Source of the DNA: Tistrella mobilis
GTDB taxonomy: Bacteria; Pseudomonadota; Alphaproteobacteria; Tistrellales; Tistrellaceae
Length of the DNA stretch: 64,000 nt
Direction of reading: 5' to 3'
Assembly (NCBI RefSeq): GCF_041468085.1
Contig: NZ_CP121017.1
Coordinates: 4,313,501 to 4,377,500 of the forward strand
The position numbers and the translations under genes were made by a program. The notes under the pieces are model-generated. The model did not search any database. It saw only the letters and a list, made by a program, of their open reading frames with translations, and had not been told where the DNA came from. Shown here one piece after another: positions 19,466 to 28,539 of this stretch (position 1 is its first letter; every line of letters starts with the position of its first letter).

Positions 19466-20676
19466 GGCCTCTCCTCGGACAGGACACCGGCAGCCCGCCA
19501 TTCGGCCAGCACCGCCGGATCGGTTTCGCCCGACAGCCGCTCGGCCGCCGCGCGTGCAAATTCGGGCGGCGACATCAGGCGCGATGCCGCCCAGACCGCC
19601 ATCGCCCGCACCTGTGCCGCCCCATCCGCCAGCAGCGGCCGGAGTGCGGGGACCAGATCGGGCCGCCCCGAATTGCCGATCGCGATCGCGACGTTGCGGA
19701 CGAAGCGATCGCGGCCGATCCGCTTGACGGCGGTCCTGGCGAACATGGTGCGGAATGCGGCATCGTCCAGCCCGGCAAGCCCGGCAAGCCCCGGTGCCGT
19801 CAACGCCTCCCGGCCGGCCAGTTTCGTCTCGGCCGCCCCTCTCGCGAACTTGTTCCAGGGGCAGACCGCGAGACAGTCGTCACAGCCATAGATCCGGTTG
19901 CCCATCGCCGCCCGGAATTCCACAGGCACCGGCCCGTCGAGTTCGATGGTGAGGTAAGAGATGCAGCGTCGCGCATCCAGTTCATAGGGCGCCGGGAAAG
20001 CATCGGTCGGGCAAGCATCCAGACAGGCATGGCAGCTGCCGCAGCGATCGCCATGAGGGCGGTCATAGACAAGATCCAGCCCGGTCAGCATCACCGCCAG
20101 GAAGGTCCAGGAACCGAAATCACGCGAGACCAGATTGGTATGCCGCCCCTGCCAGCCCAGCCCGGCCAGCGCAGCCAGGGGCTTTTCCATCACCGGCGCG
20201 GTGTCGACGAAGAACTTCAGCTCCACCGCGCTTTCGTCCCACAGCCAGCGGGCCAGACGGCGCAGCTTGGCCTTGATCACCTCGTGATAATCGTCGCCAC
20301 GGGCATAGACCGACAGGCTGCCGGTTTCAGGGCAGGAGAGATTGGCCAGAGGGTCGGTGGCCGGTCCGTAATTCTGGGCAAGGACAATGGCGCTGCGTGC
20401 CCCGGGCCAGAGCGCATCCGGGCTGCGGCGCCAGTCGATCCGGTCCTCGATCCAATGCATGTCGCCATGGCGGCCGAGTTCGACGAAACGGTCGAGCGCC
20501 TCGCCTGTCGCAGGGGGCAGGCGGGCCGGGGCGAAGCCCACGGCATCGAAGCCGATCTCCCGCGCCCTGGCGCGGATCGCGGCCGTCCAGCCGGCAGGAT
20601 CGAGGTCGAGCGGCGGCCCCTTGCGCCTGGGCGGCGGTGGCGCGGGTGGGCGCCGGTCAGAAATCGAGGTCGCCAT
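19462..20676 (-). CDS. queG: epoxyqueuosine reductase
   Basis: A 404-residue cobalamin-dependent reductase that makes queuosine from epoxyqueuosine in the wobble base of GUN tRNAs. Two 4Fe-4S motifs are visible: CGSCHACLDACPTDAF and CDDCLAVCPWNKFA. The N-terminal cobalamin-binding core and a C-terminal HEAT-like stretch (VPALRPLLADGAAQVRAMA) that grips tRNA are in the right order. The start at 20676 lies inside the end of the gst gene, a 20-base overlap. Residues 1-25 are Pro/Arg-rich and probably disordered. Confidence 0.95.
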   Translation of the reverse strand: MATSISDRRPPAPPPPRRKGPPLDLDPAGWTAAIRARAREIGFDAVGFAPARLPPATGEALDRFVELGRHGDMHWIEDRIDWRRSPDALWPGARSAIVLAQNYGPATDPLANLSCPETGSLSVYARGDDYHEVIKAKLRRLARWLWDESAVELKFFVDTAPVMEKPLAALAGLGWQGRHTNLVSRDFGSWTFLAVMLTGLDLVYDRPHGDRCGSCHACLDACPTDAFPAPYELDARRCISYLTIELDGPVPVEFRAAMGNRIYGCDDCLAVCPWNKFARGAAETKLAGREALTAPGLAGLAGLDDAAFRTMFARTAVKRIGRDRFVRNVAIAIGNSGRPDLVPALRPLLADGAAQVRAMAVWAASRLMSPPEFARAAAERLSGETDPAVLAEWRAAGVLSEERP

Positions 20677-21325
20677 AATGCGCCGCGGGCGCGATGCCGA
20701 TGATCCGGTCCTTGAGCATCGGCCGGAAGCTTGGCCGGGACTTGATCCGGACATACCATTCCTTGGCCACCGGATGGCGGACCCAGGGCACATCGCCCAG
20801 ATAGTCGATGGCCGAGAAATGGGCGGCGGCCGCAAGATCGGCAAGCGAGAGCTGATCACCGGCCAGCCATTTGCGCCGCTCGGTCAGGAAGGCCACGTAT
20901 TCCAGGTGGTAGTTGATGTTGGCAAGGCCGGCGCGGATGGCAGCCGAGGTCGGCTGGCCCAGCCCCGCCAGGCGCTTGTCCACCTTCTCCCCAACCAGGT
21001 TGCGGGTGACCTCGTCGGAGAATTTATGGTCGAACCAGTCGATCAGGCGGCGAACCTCGGCCCTGTCACCCGGCCGGCGCGGCAGCAGGGGATGTTCCGG
21101 ATAGGCCTCTTCCAGATATTCGAGCACGGTGCGGTGGCCGGCGACCACGGTGTCGTCGGCTTCAACCAGAACCGGAAGCACGCCAGCGGGGTTGAGCCTC
21201 AGGAATTCGGTACGGCGTTCCCACGCCTTCTCGAGCTGCAGATCGTGATCGAGCTGCTTCTCGCCGAGGGCCAGTCGGACCACGCGGCAACCAGGGTTCA
21301 GCCAGTGATGATAAAGCGTGCGCAT
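20657..21325 (-). CDS. glutathione S-transferase family protein
   Basis: A 222-residue GST with an N-terminal thioredoxin-like domain (MRTLYHHWLNPGCRVVRLAL, then PAGVLPVL with the cis-proline) and an all-helical C-terminal domain containing LSLADLAAAAHFSAIDYL. The class is not clear; the catalytic residue might be the Ser/Cys-equivalent region near NPGCR. It is first in the operon with queG and the SDR gene. The substrate is unknown. Confidence 0.88.
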   Translation of the reverse strand: MRTLYHHWLNPGCRVVRLALGEKQLDHDLQLEKAWERRTEFLRLNPAGVLPVLVEADDTVVAGHRTVLEYLEEAYPEHPLLPRRPGDRAEVRRLIDWFDHKFSDEVTRNLVGEKVDKRLAGLGQPTSAAIRAGLANINYHLEYVAFLTERRKWLAGDQLSLADLAAAAHFSAIDYLGDVPWVRHPVAKEWYVRIKSRPSFRPMLKDRIIGIAPAAHYGDLDF

Positions 21326-21336
21326 GGCCGAGGACT

Positions 21337-22269
21337 TTAGCGCAGAGAACGGCGTCGGGCCACTACCGCATCACCGGTATAGAGCGCGAGCGCGATCCAG
21401 ATGAGAACGAAGGCCACACCTTGCGCCTCCGACACGGTTTCGCCCAGCAGAAACACGGCGACGGCGAGCTGACAGGTGGGATTGACGTATTGCAGAAAGC
21501 CCAACAGGCCAAGGGGCAGGCGCGGTGCCGCGAAACCGAACATCAGCAGCGGCACCACCGTGACGGCACCGGCAGCCAGCAACAACAGCACCTGCAGCGA
21601 CCCGGCCGAGGGGATGGCGAGAACACCATCGGCCGCAGCGTAGATCGTCCAGCCGAGCGCTATGGGCGCCAGAACCGCGGTTTCAACCGCAAGCCCCGCG
21701 ACGGCACCGACCGCAGCGAGCTTGCGCAACAGACCGTAGGTGCCGAAGCTCAGGGCCAGCGCGATCGCGATCCAGGGCAGGCCGCCGCCTTCTCGGGCAA
21801 TCCAGGCGACGCCACCGATGGCCAGGAAGAAGGCCAGGATCTGCATCGCCCGCGGCCGTTCGCGGAGGAACACGACCCCCAGCACCACCGAGACCAGCGG
21901 ATTGACGTAGTAGCCGAGGCTGGCATCGACCGCGCGGCCGGTCTGGACCGCGTAGATGTAGACGCCCCAATTGGCAGCGATGGCGAAGGCACTGAGGCAG
22001 AGCAGCCCCAGAACCCGGGGACGGGCGATCAGGGCGCGGATCTCGGTCCGATGGCGGTGGCCCGCAGCGATGAAGATCAGCACGACCAGCGAGCCCAGGA
22101 TCCGGTCGGCCAGAACCTCCAGCGACGGCACCGCAGCCAGAGCCGAGAAATAGAGCGGGAACAGGCCCCAGATGACATAGGCACCGAAGGCCGCTGCAGC
22201 CGGCCGGCCAAGCCCGGGGGGCGCGCCGGCAGGCAGCGCCGGCGAGGGACTGCGCGGGGTGGAGGGCAT
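21337..22269 (-). CDS. rarD: EamA-family transporter RarD
   Basis: A 310-residue membrane protein with ten hydrophobic helices in two EamA repeats. GAYVIWGLFPLYFSAL at the start, LLCLSAFAIAANWGVYIYAV and SLGYYVNPL are typical of RarD, a drug/metabolite-type exporter or permease whose substrate is undefined. The start at 22269 (MPSTPRS) puts about 30 residues before the first helix. A GTG at 22365 in the same frame is a less likely alternative. It lies 11 bases upstream of gst and may share its transcript. Confidence 0.9.
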   Translation of the reverse strand: MPSTPRSPSPALPAGAPPGLGRPAAAAFGAYVIWGLFPLYFSALAAVPSLEVLADRILGSLVVLIFIAAGHRHRTEIRALIARPRVLGLLCLSAFAIAANWGVYIYAVQTGRAVDASLGYYVNPLVSVVLGVVFLRERPRAMQILAFFLAIGGVAWIAREGGGLPWIAIALALSFGTYGLLRKLAAVGAVAGLAVETAVLAPIALGWTIYAAADGVLAIPSAGSLQVLLLLAAGAVTVVPLLMFGFAAPRLPLGLLGFLQYVNPTCQLAVAVFLLGETVSEAQGVAFVLIWIALALYTGDAVVARRRSLR

Positions 22270-22418
22270 CTGGGTGCGGGTCCGGAAGCGGGGGGATAGG
22301 AACGCCTGGGCGATCCTATCCCCCCACCCGCCATCCCGCCAGGGGGTGCGGACCAAAAGCTCCACACCTCTTGCATGAGCCGGATTGAACCAGAGGCCTG
22401 CTTCAGCCTGGAACGGCT

Positions 22419-23699
22419 TCAGCCCCGGAAGTCGGTCTGGGTACCATGGGCGGCAATGGCATCGGCCAGCCGTGCCAGACCGTGAACATAAGCCGCCGTC
22501 CGCCAGTCGATGCCGAGAGCCGCGACACGGTCGCCGATTGCATCGCCTTCCCGCTCAATGGCCGCTTTCAGCCGCTCATGCACCTCGGCTTCACCCCAGT
22601 ACCAGCCCTGCCGGTTCTGGACCCACTCGAAGTACGAGACGGTGACACCGCCGGCATTGGCCAGAATGTCGGGCAGGACGGTGATGCCGCGGGCGGTCAG
22701 CACCTCGTCGGCCTCGGGCGTCACCGGACCATTGGCCAGCTCCAGGACCACGGGCGCGGTGATCAGATGCACATTACCGGCATGGATCATCTCTTCCAGA
22801 GCGGCCGGCACCAGCAGTTCGGCATCAAGGGCCAGGATCTCGTCCGGATCGACCCGGCGCACGCCCGGCCCCTCCAGAAGACCGACCCCACCCCGGGCCT
22901 TGGCGGCATCCAGCGCATCGAGATCAATGCCGTCGGGCGCCGCCACCGCGCCCCGGCTGTCGGAAACGCCGACGATCTTCCAGCCATCCGATGCCAGCAG
23001 CCGCGCCATGTGCCGGCCGGCATTGCCATAGCCCTGGACGATCGCACGCCGCACCCGACCCGGCCGGTCCTCGACACCCAGCCGGGCAGCCAGGTGGCGC
23101 AGCAGATACCAGCCGCCGCGGGCCGTGGCGTCACCGCGGCCGAGCGATCCGCCCAGCGCCACCGGCTTGCCGGTGACCACCGCCGGCGCCGGTGCACCGG
23201 TCAGCGAGCCGTATTCATCGGCCATCCAGCCCATGACCATGGCGTCGGTGTAGACATCGGGCGCCGGAATGTCGCGCTCCGGCCCGATCACGCCGGCAAA
23301 GGCCTGGACATAAGCGCGTGACAGCCGCTCCAGCTCGGCCCGCGACAGGCCACGCGGATCCACCCGGATCGCGCCCTTGCCGCCGCCATAGGGCAGGTTC
23401 ATCACCGCGCATTTGAAGGTCATCCAGAAGGCCAGCGCCTCCACCTCGTCCATGGTCGAGGCGGGGTGATAGCGGATGCCGCCCTTGGTGGGGCCGCGGG
23501 TGTCGTCATAGCGGCAGCGCCAGGCGGTGAAGGCCCGCCGGCTGCCGTCGTCCATCCGGATCAGCAGTCGCGCCTTCAGGGTCTCGCGGGGGGCACCCAG
23601 CTTCTCTGCCACGTCCGGATCGAGGTCGAGATACGCGGCCGCCGTATCGAGACGAGAGAGTGCCTGCCGAAGCAGCGGACCGCGTTCATCATCCAACAT
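22419..23699 (-). CDS. Glu/Leu/Phe/Val-type dehydrogenase (glutamate dehydrogenase)
   Basis: A 426-residue hexameric-type amino-acid dehydrogenase. KGGIRYHP and LPYGGGKGAI carry the substrate and catalytic lysines, and VQGYGNAGRH is the dinucleotide-binding loop. The size and the neighbouring glutamate synthase genes favour glutamate dehydrogenase, linking 2-oxoglutarate plus ammonium to glutamate. Leucine dehydrogenase cannot be strictly excluded. A terminator between gltB and this gene shows separate transcription. Confidence 0.9.
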   Translation of the reverse strand: MLDDERGPLLRQALSRLDTAAAYLDLDPDVAEKLGAPRETLKARLLIRMDDGSRRAFTAWRCRYDDTRGPTKGGIRYHPASTMDEVEALAFWMTFKCAVMNLPYGGGKGAIRVDPRGLSRAELERLSRAYVQAFAGVIGPERDIPAPDVYTDAMVMGWMADEYGSLTGAPAPAVVTGKPVALGGSLGRGDATARGGWYLLRHLAARLGVEDRPGRVRRAIVQGYGNAGRHMARLLASDGWKIVGVSDSRGAVAAPDGIDLDALDAAKARGGVGLLEGPGVRRVDPDEILALDAELLVPAALEEMIHAGNVHLITAPVVLELANGPVTPEADEVLTARGITVLPDILANAGGVTVSYFEWVQNRQGWYWGEAEVHERLKAAIEREGDAIGDRVAALGIDWRTAAYVHGLARLADAIAAHGTQTDFRG

Positions 23700-23856
23700 G
23701 TCATGTCACCAGTCTTTTGCGGGGGTTACGAGAGAGAACCGGCCCCGCCCGTCGCAGGACCGATCCTTGCGCGGTTTAACCGCCCGGCGACCGGACTGAA
23801 AGGAAATGTCGTTCCGGAACTCTGCGGCCGGATAGCGACGAGGCCTGTGCCTGAAC

Positions 23857-23889
23857 GAAAACGGCGGGCCCCCTTCCGGATGCCCGCCG
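23857..23889 (-). terminator. Rho-independent terminator of gltD-gltB
   Basis: On the minus strand CGGCGGGC and GCCCGCCG form an 8-bp stem with a 12-base loop followed by TTTT, about 75 bases beyond the gltB stop. Confidence 0.75.
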
Positions 23890-23965
23890 CTTCCCGTCTT
23901 CGTCGTCCGGCCCGTCCTCAGTTCGGGGTCCGAAGGCCCCGGGGCCGCCCCCGCGAGGGTCCGCC

Positions 23966-26900
23966 TCAGGCGGTGACCGCCGCGACCTCTTCCGGGTTCA
24001 GGGGGTGTTCGAGGCGCGAGACCATCTCCTTCGGCACCACCTGCCAGATGCGATCGAGCGTACGATCCCAATCGTCGAGCAGGTTCTGGGCGAAGGCAGA
24101 TTTGGTCTCGTCCACGTGGCGCTCGATCAGGCCGCGCAGCATCGCTTCCCAATGCGGGGTGGCGATGCGCTGCCAGACCAGCGTTTCCGGATTCACCCGG
24201 CGCTCGAACGAGCCGTCGCTGTCCAGGATGAAGGCCATGCCGCCGGTCATGCCGGCACCGAAATTGTGGCCGACCTTGCCCAGGATCACGACGGTGCCGC
24301 CGGTCATGTACTCGCAGCCATTGGCCCCGCAGCCTTCGACCACCGCCTGGGCGCCGGAGTTGCGGACGCAGAAGCGCTCACCCGCCTGGCCGGCCGCGAA
24401 CAGCTCGCCCGAGGTCGCACCATAGAGCACGGTGTTGCCGATGATGACGTTCTCGTTGCTCTTGCGCGTGGTCACGAAGGGCGGACGCACCACGATGCTG
24501 CCACCCGACAGGCCTTTGCCGACATAGTCGTTCGAGTCGCCGATGACCTCCAGCTTCAGGCCCTGCACCGCAAAGGCGCCGAGCGACTGGCCGGCCGAAC
24601 CACGCAGGCGCACGGTGATGTGCCCCGGCTGCAGCCCGTCCATGCCGAAGCGGCGGACGATCTTGGACGACAGGCGCGTGCCCACAGACCGGTGCGTGTT
24701 GCGCACATTGTAGGTCAGCTGCATCTTCTCGCCCTCGTTGAGGGCCGGCGCCGCGTCGACGATCATCTGCGCGTCGAGGGTGTCGGGCACCGGGTTGCGG
24801 GCCGACAGCGAGAAGTAGCGGGGCAGATCGCCCGGATCGGCCTGGGCCAGGATCGGGTTCAGGTCCAGATCGTCCAGATGCGCGCTGCCGCGGCTGACCT
24901 GCGACAGCAGGTCCGACCGGCCGATGATCTCGTTCAGCGACCGGGCGCCGAGCTGGGCCAGGATCTCGCGCACCTCTTCCGAGATGAAGGTGAAGAGGTT
25001 CACCACCTTCTCGGGCGTGCCGTCGAACTTGGCACGCAGCGCCGGATCCTGGGTGCACACGCCCACCGGGCAGGTGTTGCTGTGGCACTGGCGGACCATG
25101 ATGCAGCCCATCGCCACCAGCGAAGTGGTGCCGATGCCGAATTCCTCGGCACCGAGCATGGCGGCGATGACGACGTCGCGGCCGGTCTTCAGGCCGCCGT
25201 CGGTGCGCAGCCGCACCCGATGGCGCAGACGGTTGAGCGTCAGCACCTGGTTGGCTTCGGACAGACCCATCTCCCAGGGCACGCCGGCATATTTGATCGA
25301 GGTCTGCGGGCTGGCGCCGGTGCCACCATTGTGGCCCGAGATCACGATCACGTCGGCATTGGCCTTGGCAACGCCGGCCGCGATGGTGCCGATGCCCGAG
25401 CGGGCGACCAGCTTCACCGAGACCTCGGCATCGGGATTGACCTGCTTCAGGTCGTAGATCAACTGCGCCAGATCTTCGATCGAATAGATGTCGTGGTGCG
25501 GCGGGGGCGAGATCAGCATCACACCCGGCGTCGAATGCCGAAGCTTCGCGATCTCGACCGTCACCTTGAAGCCGGGCAGCTGCCCGCCTTCGCCGGGCTT
25601 GGCGCCCTGCGCCACCTTGATCTGGATCTCGCGGCAGTTGTTCAGGTACTCGGTCGTCACGCCGAAGCGGCCCGAGGCGACCTGCTTGGTGCCGGAGTTG
25701 GCGTTGTCGCCGTTCGGACGCGGCTGGAAGCGATCGCGGCTCTCGCCGCCCTCGCCCGAGTTCGAATGCGCACCGATCCGATTCATCGCGATGGTCAGCG
25801 TCTCGTGCGCTTCCGCACTCAGCGCGCCCAGCGACATGGCCGGGGTCTCGAACCGCTTGCGGATCGAGGTGATGCTCTCGACCTCGTCGACCGGCACCGG
25901 CTTGCGGTTGGTCTTGAAGTCCAGCAGATCGCGCAGATGGATCGGGGGCAGCGCCCGCACACCCTCGGCATACTTCTTGTAGAGGGTGTAGCTGTCGCTG
26001 GCGACGGCCGTCTGAAGCATGTGGATCAGCCGGCCGTCATGGCCATGCGCCTCACCCTTCGCCCGGTAGCGGTAGAAACCGCCGATCGGCAGGATCGAGG
26101 CGCCGCCCTGGAAGCCGCGCTCGTGCTGGCGGATGGTCTTGCGCTCGATACCGGCCAGGCCGATGCCCGAGACGCGCGACGACATGCCGGGGAAGAACTC
26201 CGCCACCAGCGACCGCGACAGGCCCACCGCCTCGAAGTTGTAGGCGCCGCGATAGCTGCTGATCACCGAGATGCCCATCTTCGAGAGCACCTTGAGCAGG
26301 CCCAGATCGGCGGCGTGCTTGAAGTTCGACACCGCCTCGTCGACCGTCAGATCGCCGAACAGGCCGCGGCGATGACGATCATAGATCGTCTCCTCGGCCA
26401 GATAGGCATTGATCGTGGTCGCGCCGACACCGACCAGCACCGCCATATACTGCACATCAAGGCATTCGGCCGACCGCACGTTGACGGAGCAGAAGGTCCG
26501 CAGCTTCTGCTTCACCAGATGCGTGTGCACACCGCCTGCGGCCAGGATCATCGGCACGGCGACGTTCGACTCGTCCAGCCGCTCGTCGGTCAGGATGATG
26601 TGCTCGGCACCGCCGCGCACCGCATCCTCCGCCTCCCGACGGATCCGCTCCAGCGCCTTCTTCAGCACGCCCTCGCCCGCACCCGCCGGCATGGTGCAGT
26701 CGATCTCGACCGCACGATCCTTCATGTAGCGGCGCATGGCCGCATAGGCGCGGTTGGTCACGACCGGGCTGTCGAGCAGCAGGATCTTCATCTGGCTTTC
26801 GTCATGGGCAAAGACGTTGCCCAGATTGCCGAGGCGCGTGTCCAGCGTCATGACCATCTCCTCGCGGAGCGGGTCGATCGGCGGGTTGGTCACCTGGCTG

Positions 26901-28516
26901 AATTCCTGCCGGAAGAAGTTGTGCAGGCCGCGATAGTGGCTGGAGAGCACGGCGATCGGCGCATCATCGCCCATCGAGCCCACGGCTTCCTTGCCCTCTT
27001 CCACCATGGGATGAAGGATGAGCTCCAGATCCTCGATGGTCAGGCCGACCGCCAGCTGGCGCCGGCGAAGCTCGTCGGCATTGAAGCGCGGCTGGGGTGC
27101 GGGGACCTGATCGATCAGCGAGCCGAGCCGGGTGGTCTTGCCCGCCCAGGAGGCATAGTCATGCTCTGCCGCGAGCAGATCCTTGAGCGCGCGGTCGTGG
27201 TAGAGCTTGCCCTCCTGAAGGTCGACCCCCAGGATCTCGCCCGGGCCGACCCGGCCCTTCTCGATCACGTCCTGATCGGTCAGCGGCACCATCCCAGCTT
27301 CCGAGCCGACCACCAACAGGCCGTCGGCGGTGATGGCATAGCGCATCGGGCGCAGACCGTTGCGGTCCATGCCCGCCGCAATCCAGCGGCCGTCATAGAC
27401 CGCCAGCGCCGCCGGGCCGTCCCAGGGCTCCATGACCGTGTTCAGATAGGCATAGAGCGAGCGATGCGCCTCCGGCACATCCGGCACCTTCGACCACGCC
27501 GGCGGCACCAGCATCAGCTTCACCAGCGGCGCCGAACGGCCGGCATGGCAGAGCGCCTCGAACACGGCGTCAAGCGCGCCCGAGTCGGAACTCCCCTGCG
27601 GGATCAGCGGCTTGATGTCCTCGCCGGCCGGGCCGAAGACCTCGGAGACCATCAGGGTCTCGTGGCTCTTCATCCAGTTGCTGTTGCCGCGCACGGTGTT
27701 GATCTCGCCGTTATGGGCGAGCATCCGGAAGGGCTGGGCCAGCGACCAGGTCGGGAAGGTGTTGGTCGAATAGCGCTGATGGTAGATGACGAAGTTCGAC
27801 ACGAACCGCTCGTCGAGCAGATCCGGATAGAACACCGTCAGCTGCTCGCCCAGGAACATGCCCTTATAGATGATCGAGCGGCTGGACAGCGAGCACATGT
27901 AGAAGTCGGCAACGCTCGCCTCGCGGACCTTCTTCTCGATCCGGCGACGGATGAGATACAGGTCGCGCTCGAAGGCGACGGTCCCGTTGCCCTTGTCGTT
28001 GGCGATCATGATCTGCTCGATCTCGGGCCGCGTCGCCGCGGCCTTCTCGCCGATCGCCCGGGTGTTCACCGGCACCTGGCGCCAGCCGTAGATCGTGTAA
28101 CCGAGTTCCAGGATCTCGCTCTCGACGATCGTGCGGCACAGCTCCTGGGCGCCGAAATCATTGCGCGGCAGGAAGACCTGGCCCACGGCCAGCACGCTGC
28201 CCTCGGCCATGCGATGGCCGGTGCGCTCGATATGCTCCTGAAAGAAATCCTTCGGGATCTGCAGGTGGATGCCGGCGCCGTCGCCGGTCTTGCCGTCGGC
28301 ATCGACCGCACCGCGATGCATCAGGTTGGAGAGCGCGGTGATGCCGGCCTCGACGACCCGCCGCTGGGGCGTGCCGTCGATCGAGGCAACGAGGCCGACG
28401 CCGCAGGCATCGTGCTCGTCGGCCGGGTTATAGGCGTGGGCGGCTTCCAGCTTGGCCTTGTTGGCAGCCCAGGCGGCAACGAAGGTCTCGGCCGTCTCGC
28501 GGATGATCTCGGACAT
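23966..28516 (-). CDS. gltB: glutamate synthase (NADPH) large subunit
   Basis: A 1516-residue glutamate synthase alpha subunit. The class II amidotransferase domain begins after a propeptide of about 37 residues: ADEHDACGVGLVAS exposes the Cys nucleophile, as in Azospirillum. The FMN-binding synthase domain has ISGHNGGTGASPQTSIKYAG, and the 3Fe-4S cluster cysteines are in CIMVRQCHSNTCPVGVC. The C-terminal GXGXG beta-helix is rich in GG-T-V-V-I-L-G. It transfers the glutamine amide to 2-oxoglutarate, using electrons from GltD. GGGAG precedes the ATG. gltD lies 23 bases upstream in the same unit. Confidence 0.98.
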   Translation of the reverse strand: MSEIIRETAETFVAAWAANKAKLEAAHAYNPADEHDACGVGLVASIDGTPQRRVVEAGITALSNLMHRGAVDADGKTGDGAGIHLQIPKDFFQEHIERTGHRMAEGSVLAVGQVFLPRNDFGAQELCRTIVESEILELGYTIYGWRQVPVNTRAIGEKAAATRPEIEQIMIANDKGNGTVAFERDLYLIRRRIEKKVREASVADFYMCSLSSRSIIYKGMFLGEQLTVFYPDLLDERFVSNFVIYHQRYSTNTFPTWSLAQPFRMLAHNGEINTVRGNSNWMKSHETLMVSEVFGPAGEDIKPLIPQGSSDSGALDAVFEALCHAGRSAPLVKLMLVPPAWSKVPDVPEAHRSLYAYLNTVMEPWDGPAALAVYDGRWIAAGMDRNGLRPMRYAITADGLLVVGSEAGMVPLTDQDVIEKGRVGPGEILGVDLQEGKLYHDRALKDLLAAEHDYASWAGKTTRLGSLIDQVPAPQPRFNADELRRRQLAVGLTIEDLELILHPMVEEGKEAVGSMGDDAPIAVLSSHYRGLHNFFRQEFSQVTNPPIDPLREEMVMTLDTRLGNLGNVFAHDESQMKILLLDSPVVTNRAYAAMRRYMKDRAVEIDCTMPAGAGEGVLKKALERIRREAEDAVRGGAEHIILTDERLDESNVAVPMILAAGGVHTHLVKQKLRTFCSVNVRSAECLDVQYMAVLVGVGATTINAYLAEETIYDRHRRGLFGDLTVDEAVSNFKHAADLGLLKVLSKMGISVISSYRGAYNFEAVGLSRSLVAEFFPGMSSRVSGIGLAGIERKTIRQHERGFQGGASILPIGGFYRYRAKGEAHGHDGRLIHMLQTAVASDSYTLYKKYAEGVRALPPIHLRDLLDFKTNRKPVPVDEVESITSIRKRFETPAMSLGALSAEAHETLTIAMNRIGAHSNSGEGGESRDRFQPRPNGDNANSGTKQVASGRFGVTTEYLNNCREIQIKVAQGAKPGEGGQLPGFKVTVEIAKLRHSTPGVMLISPPPHHDIYSIEDLAQLIYDLKQVNPDAEVSVKLVARSGIGTIAAGVAKANADVIVISGHNGGTGASPQTSIKYAGVPWEMGLSEANQVLTLNRLRHRVRLRTDGGLKTGRDVVIAAMLGAEEFGIGTTSLVAMGCIMVRQCHSNTCPVGVCTQDPALRAKFDGTPEKVVNLFTFISEEVREILAQLGARSLNEIIGRSDLLSQVSRGSAHLDDLDLNPILAQADPGDLPRYFSLSARNPVPDTLDAQMIVDAAPALNEGEKMQLTYNVRNTHRSVGTRLSSKIVRRFGMDGLQPGHITVRLRGSAGQSLGAFAVQGLKLEVIGDSNDYVGKGLSGGSIVVRPPFVTTRKSNENVIIGNTVLYGATSGELFAAGQAGERFCVRNSGAQAVVEGCGANGCEYMTGGTVVILGKVGHNFGAGMTGGMAFILDSDGSFERRVNPETLVWQRIATPHWEAMLRGLIERHVDETKSAFAQNLLDDWDRTLDRIWQVVPKEMVSRLEHPLNPEEVAAVTA

Positions 28517-28539
28517 GGCTTTGTCTCCCGTCCAGGCGT

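Noticed and set aside
18500-20676. SDR protein as a queuosine pathway enzyme
   Set aside because: It overlaps queG but its sequence gives no link to the pathway; co-transcription alone is not enough.
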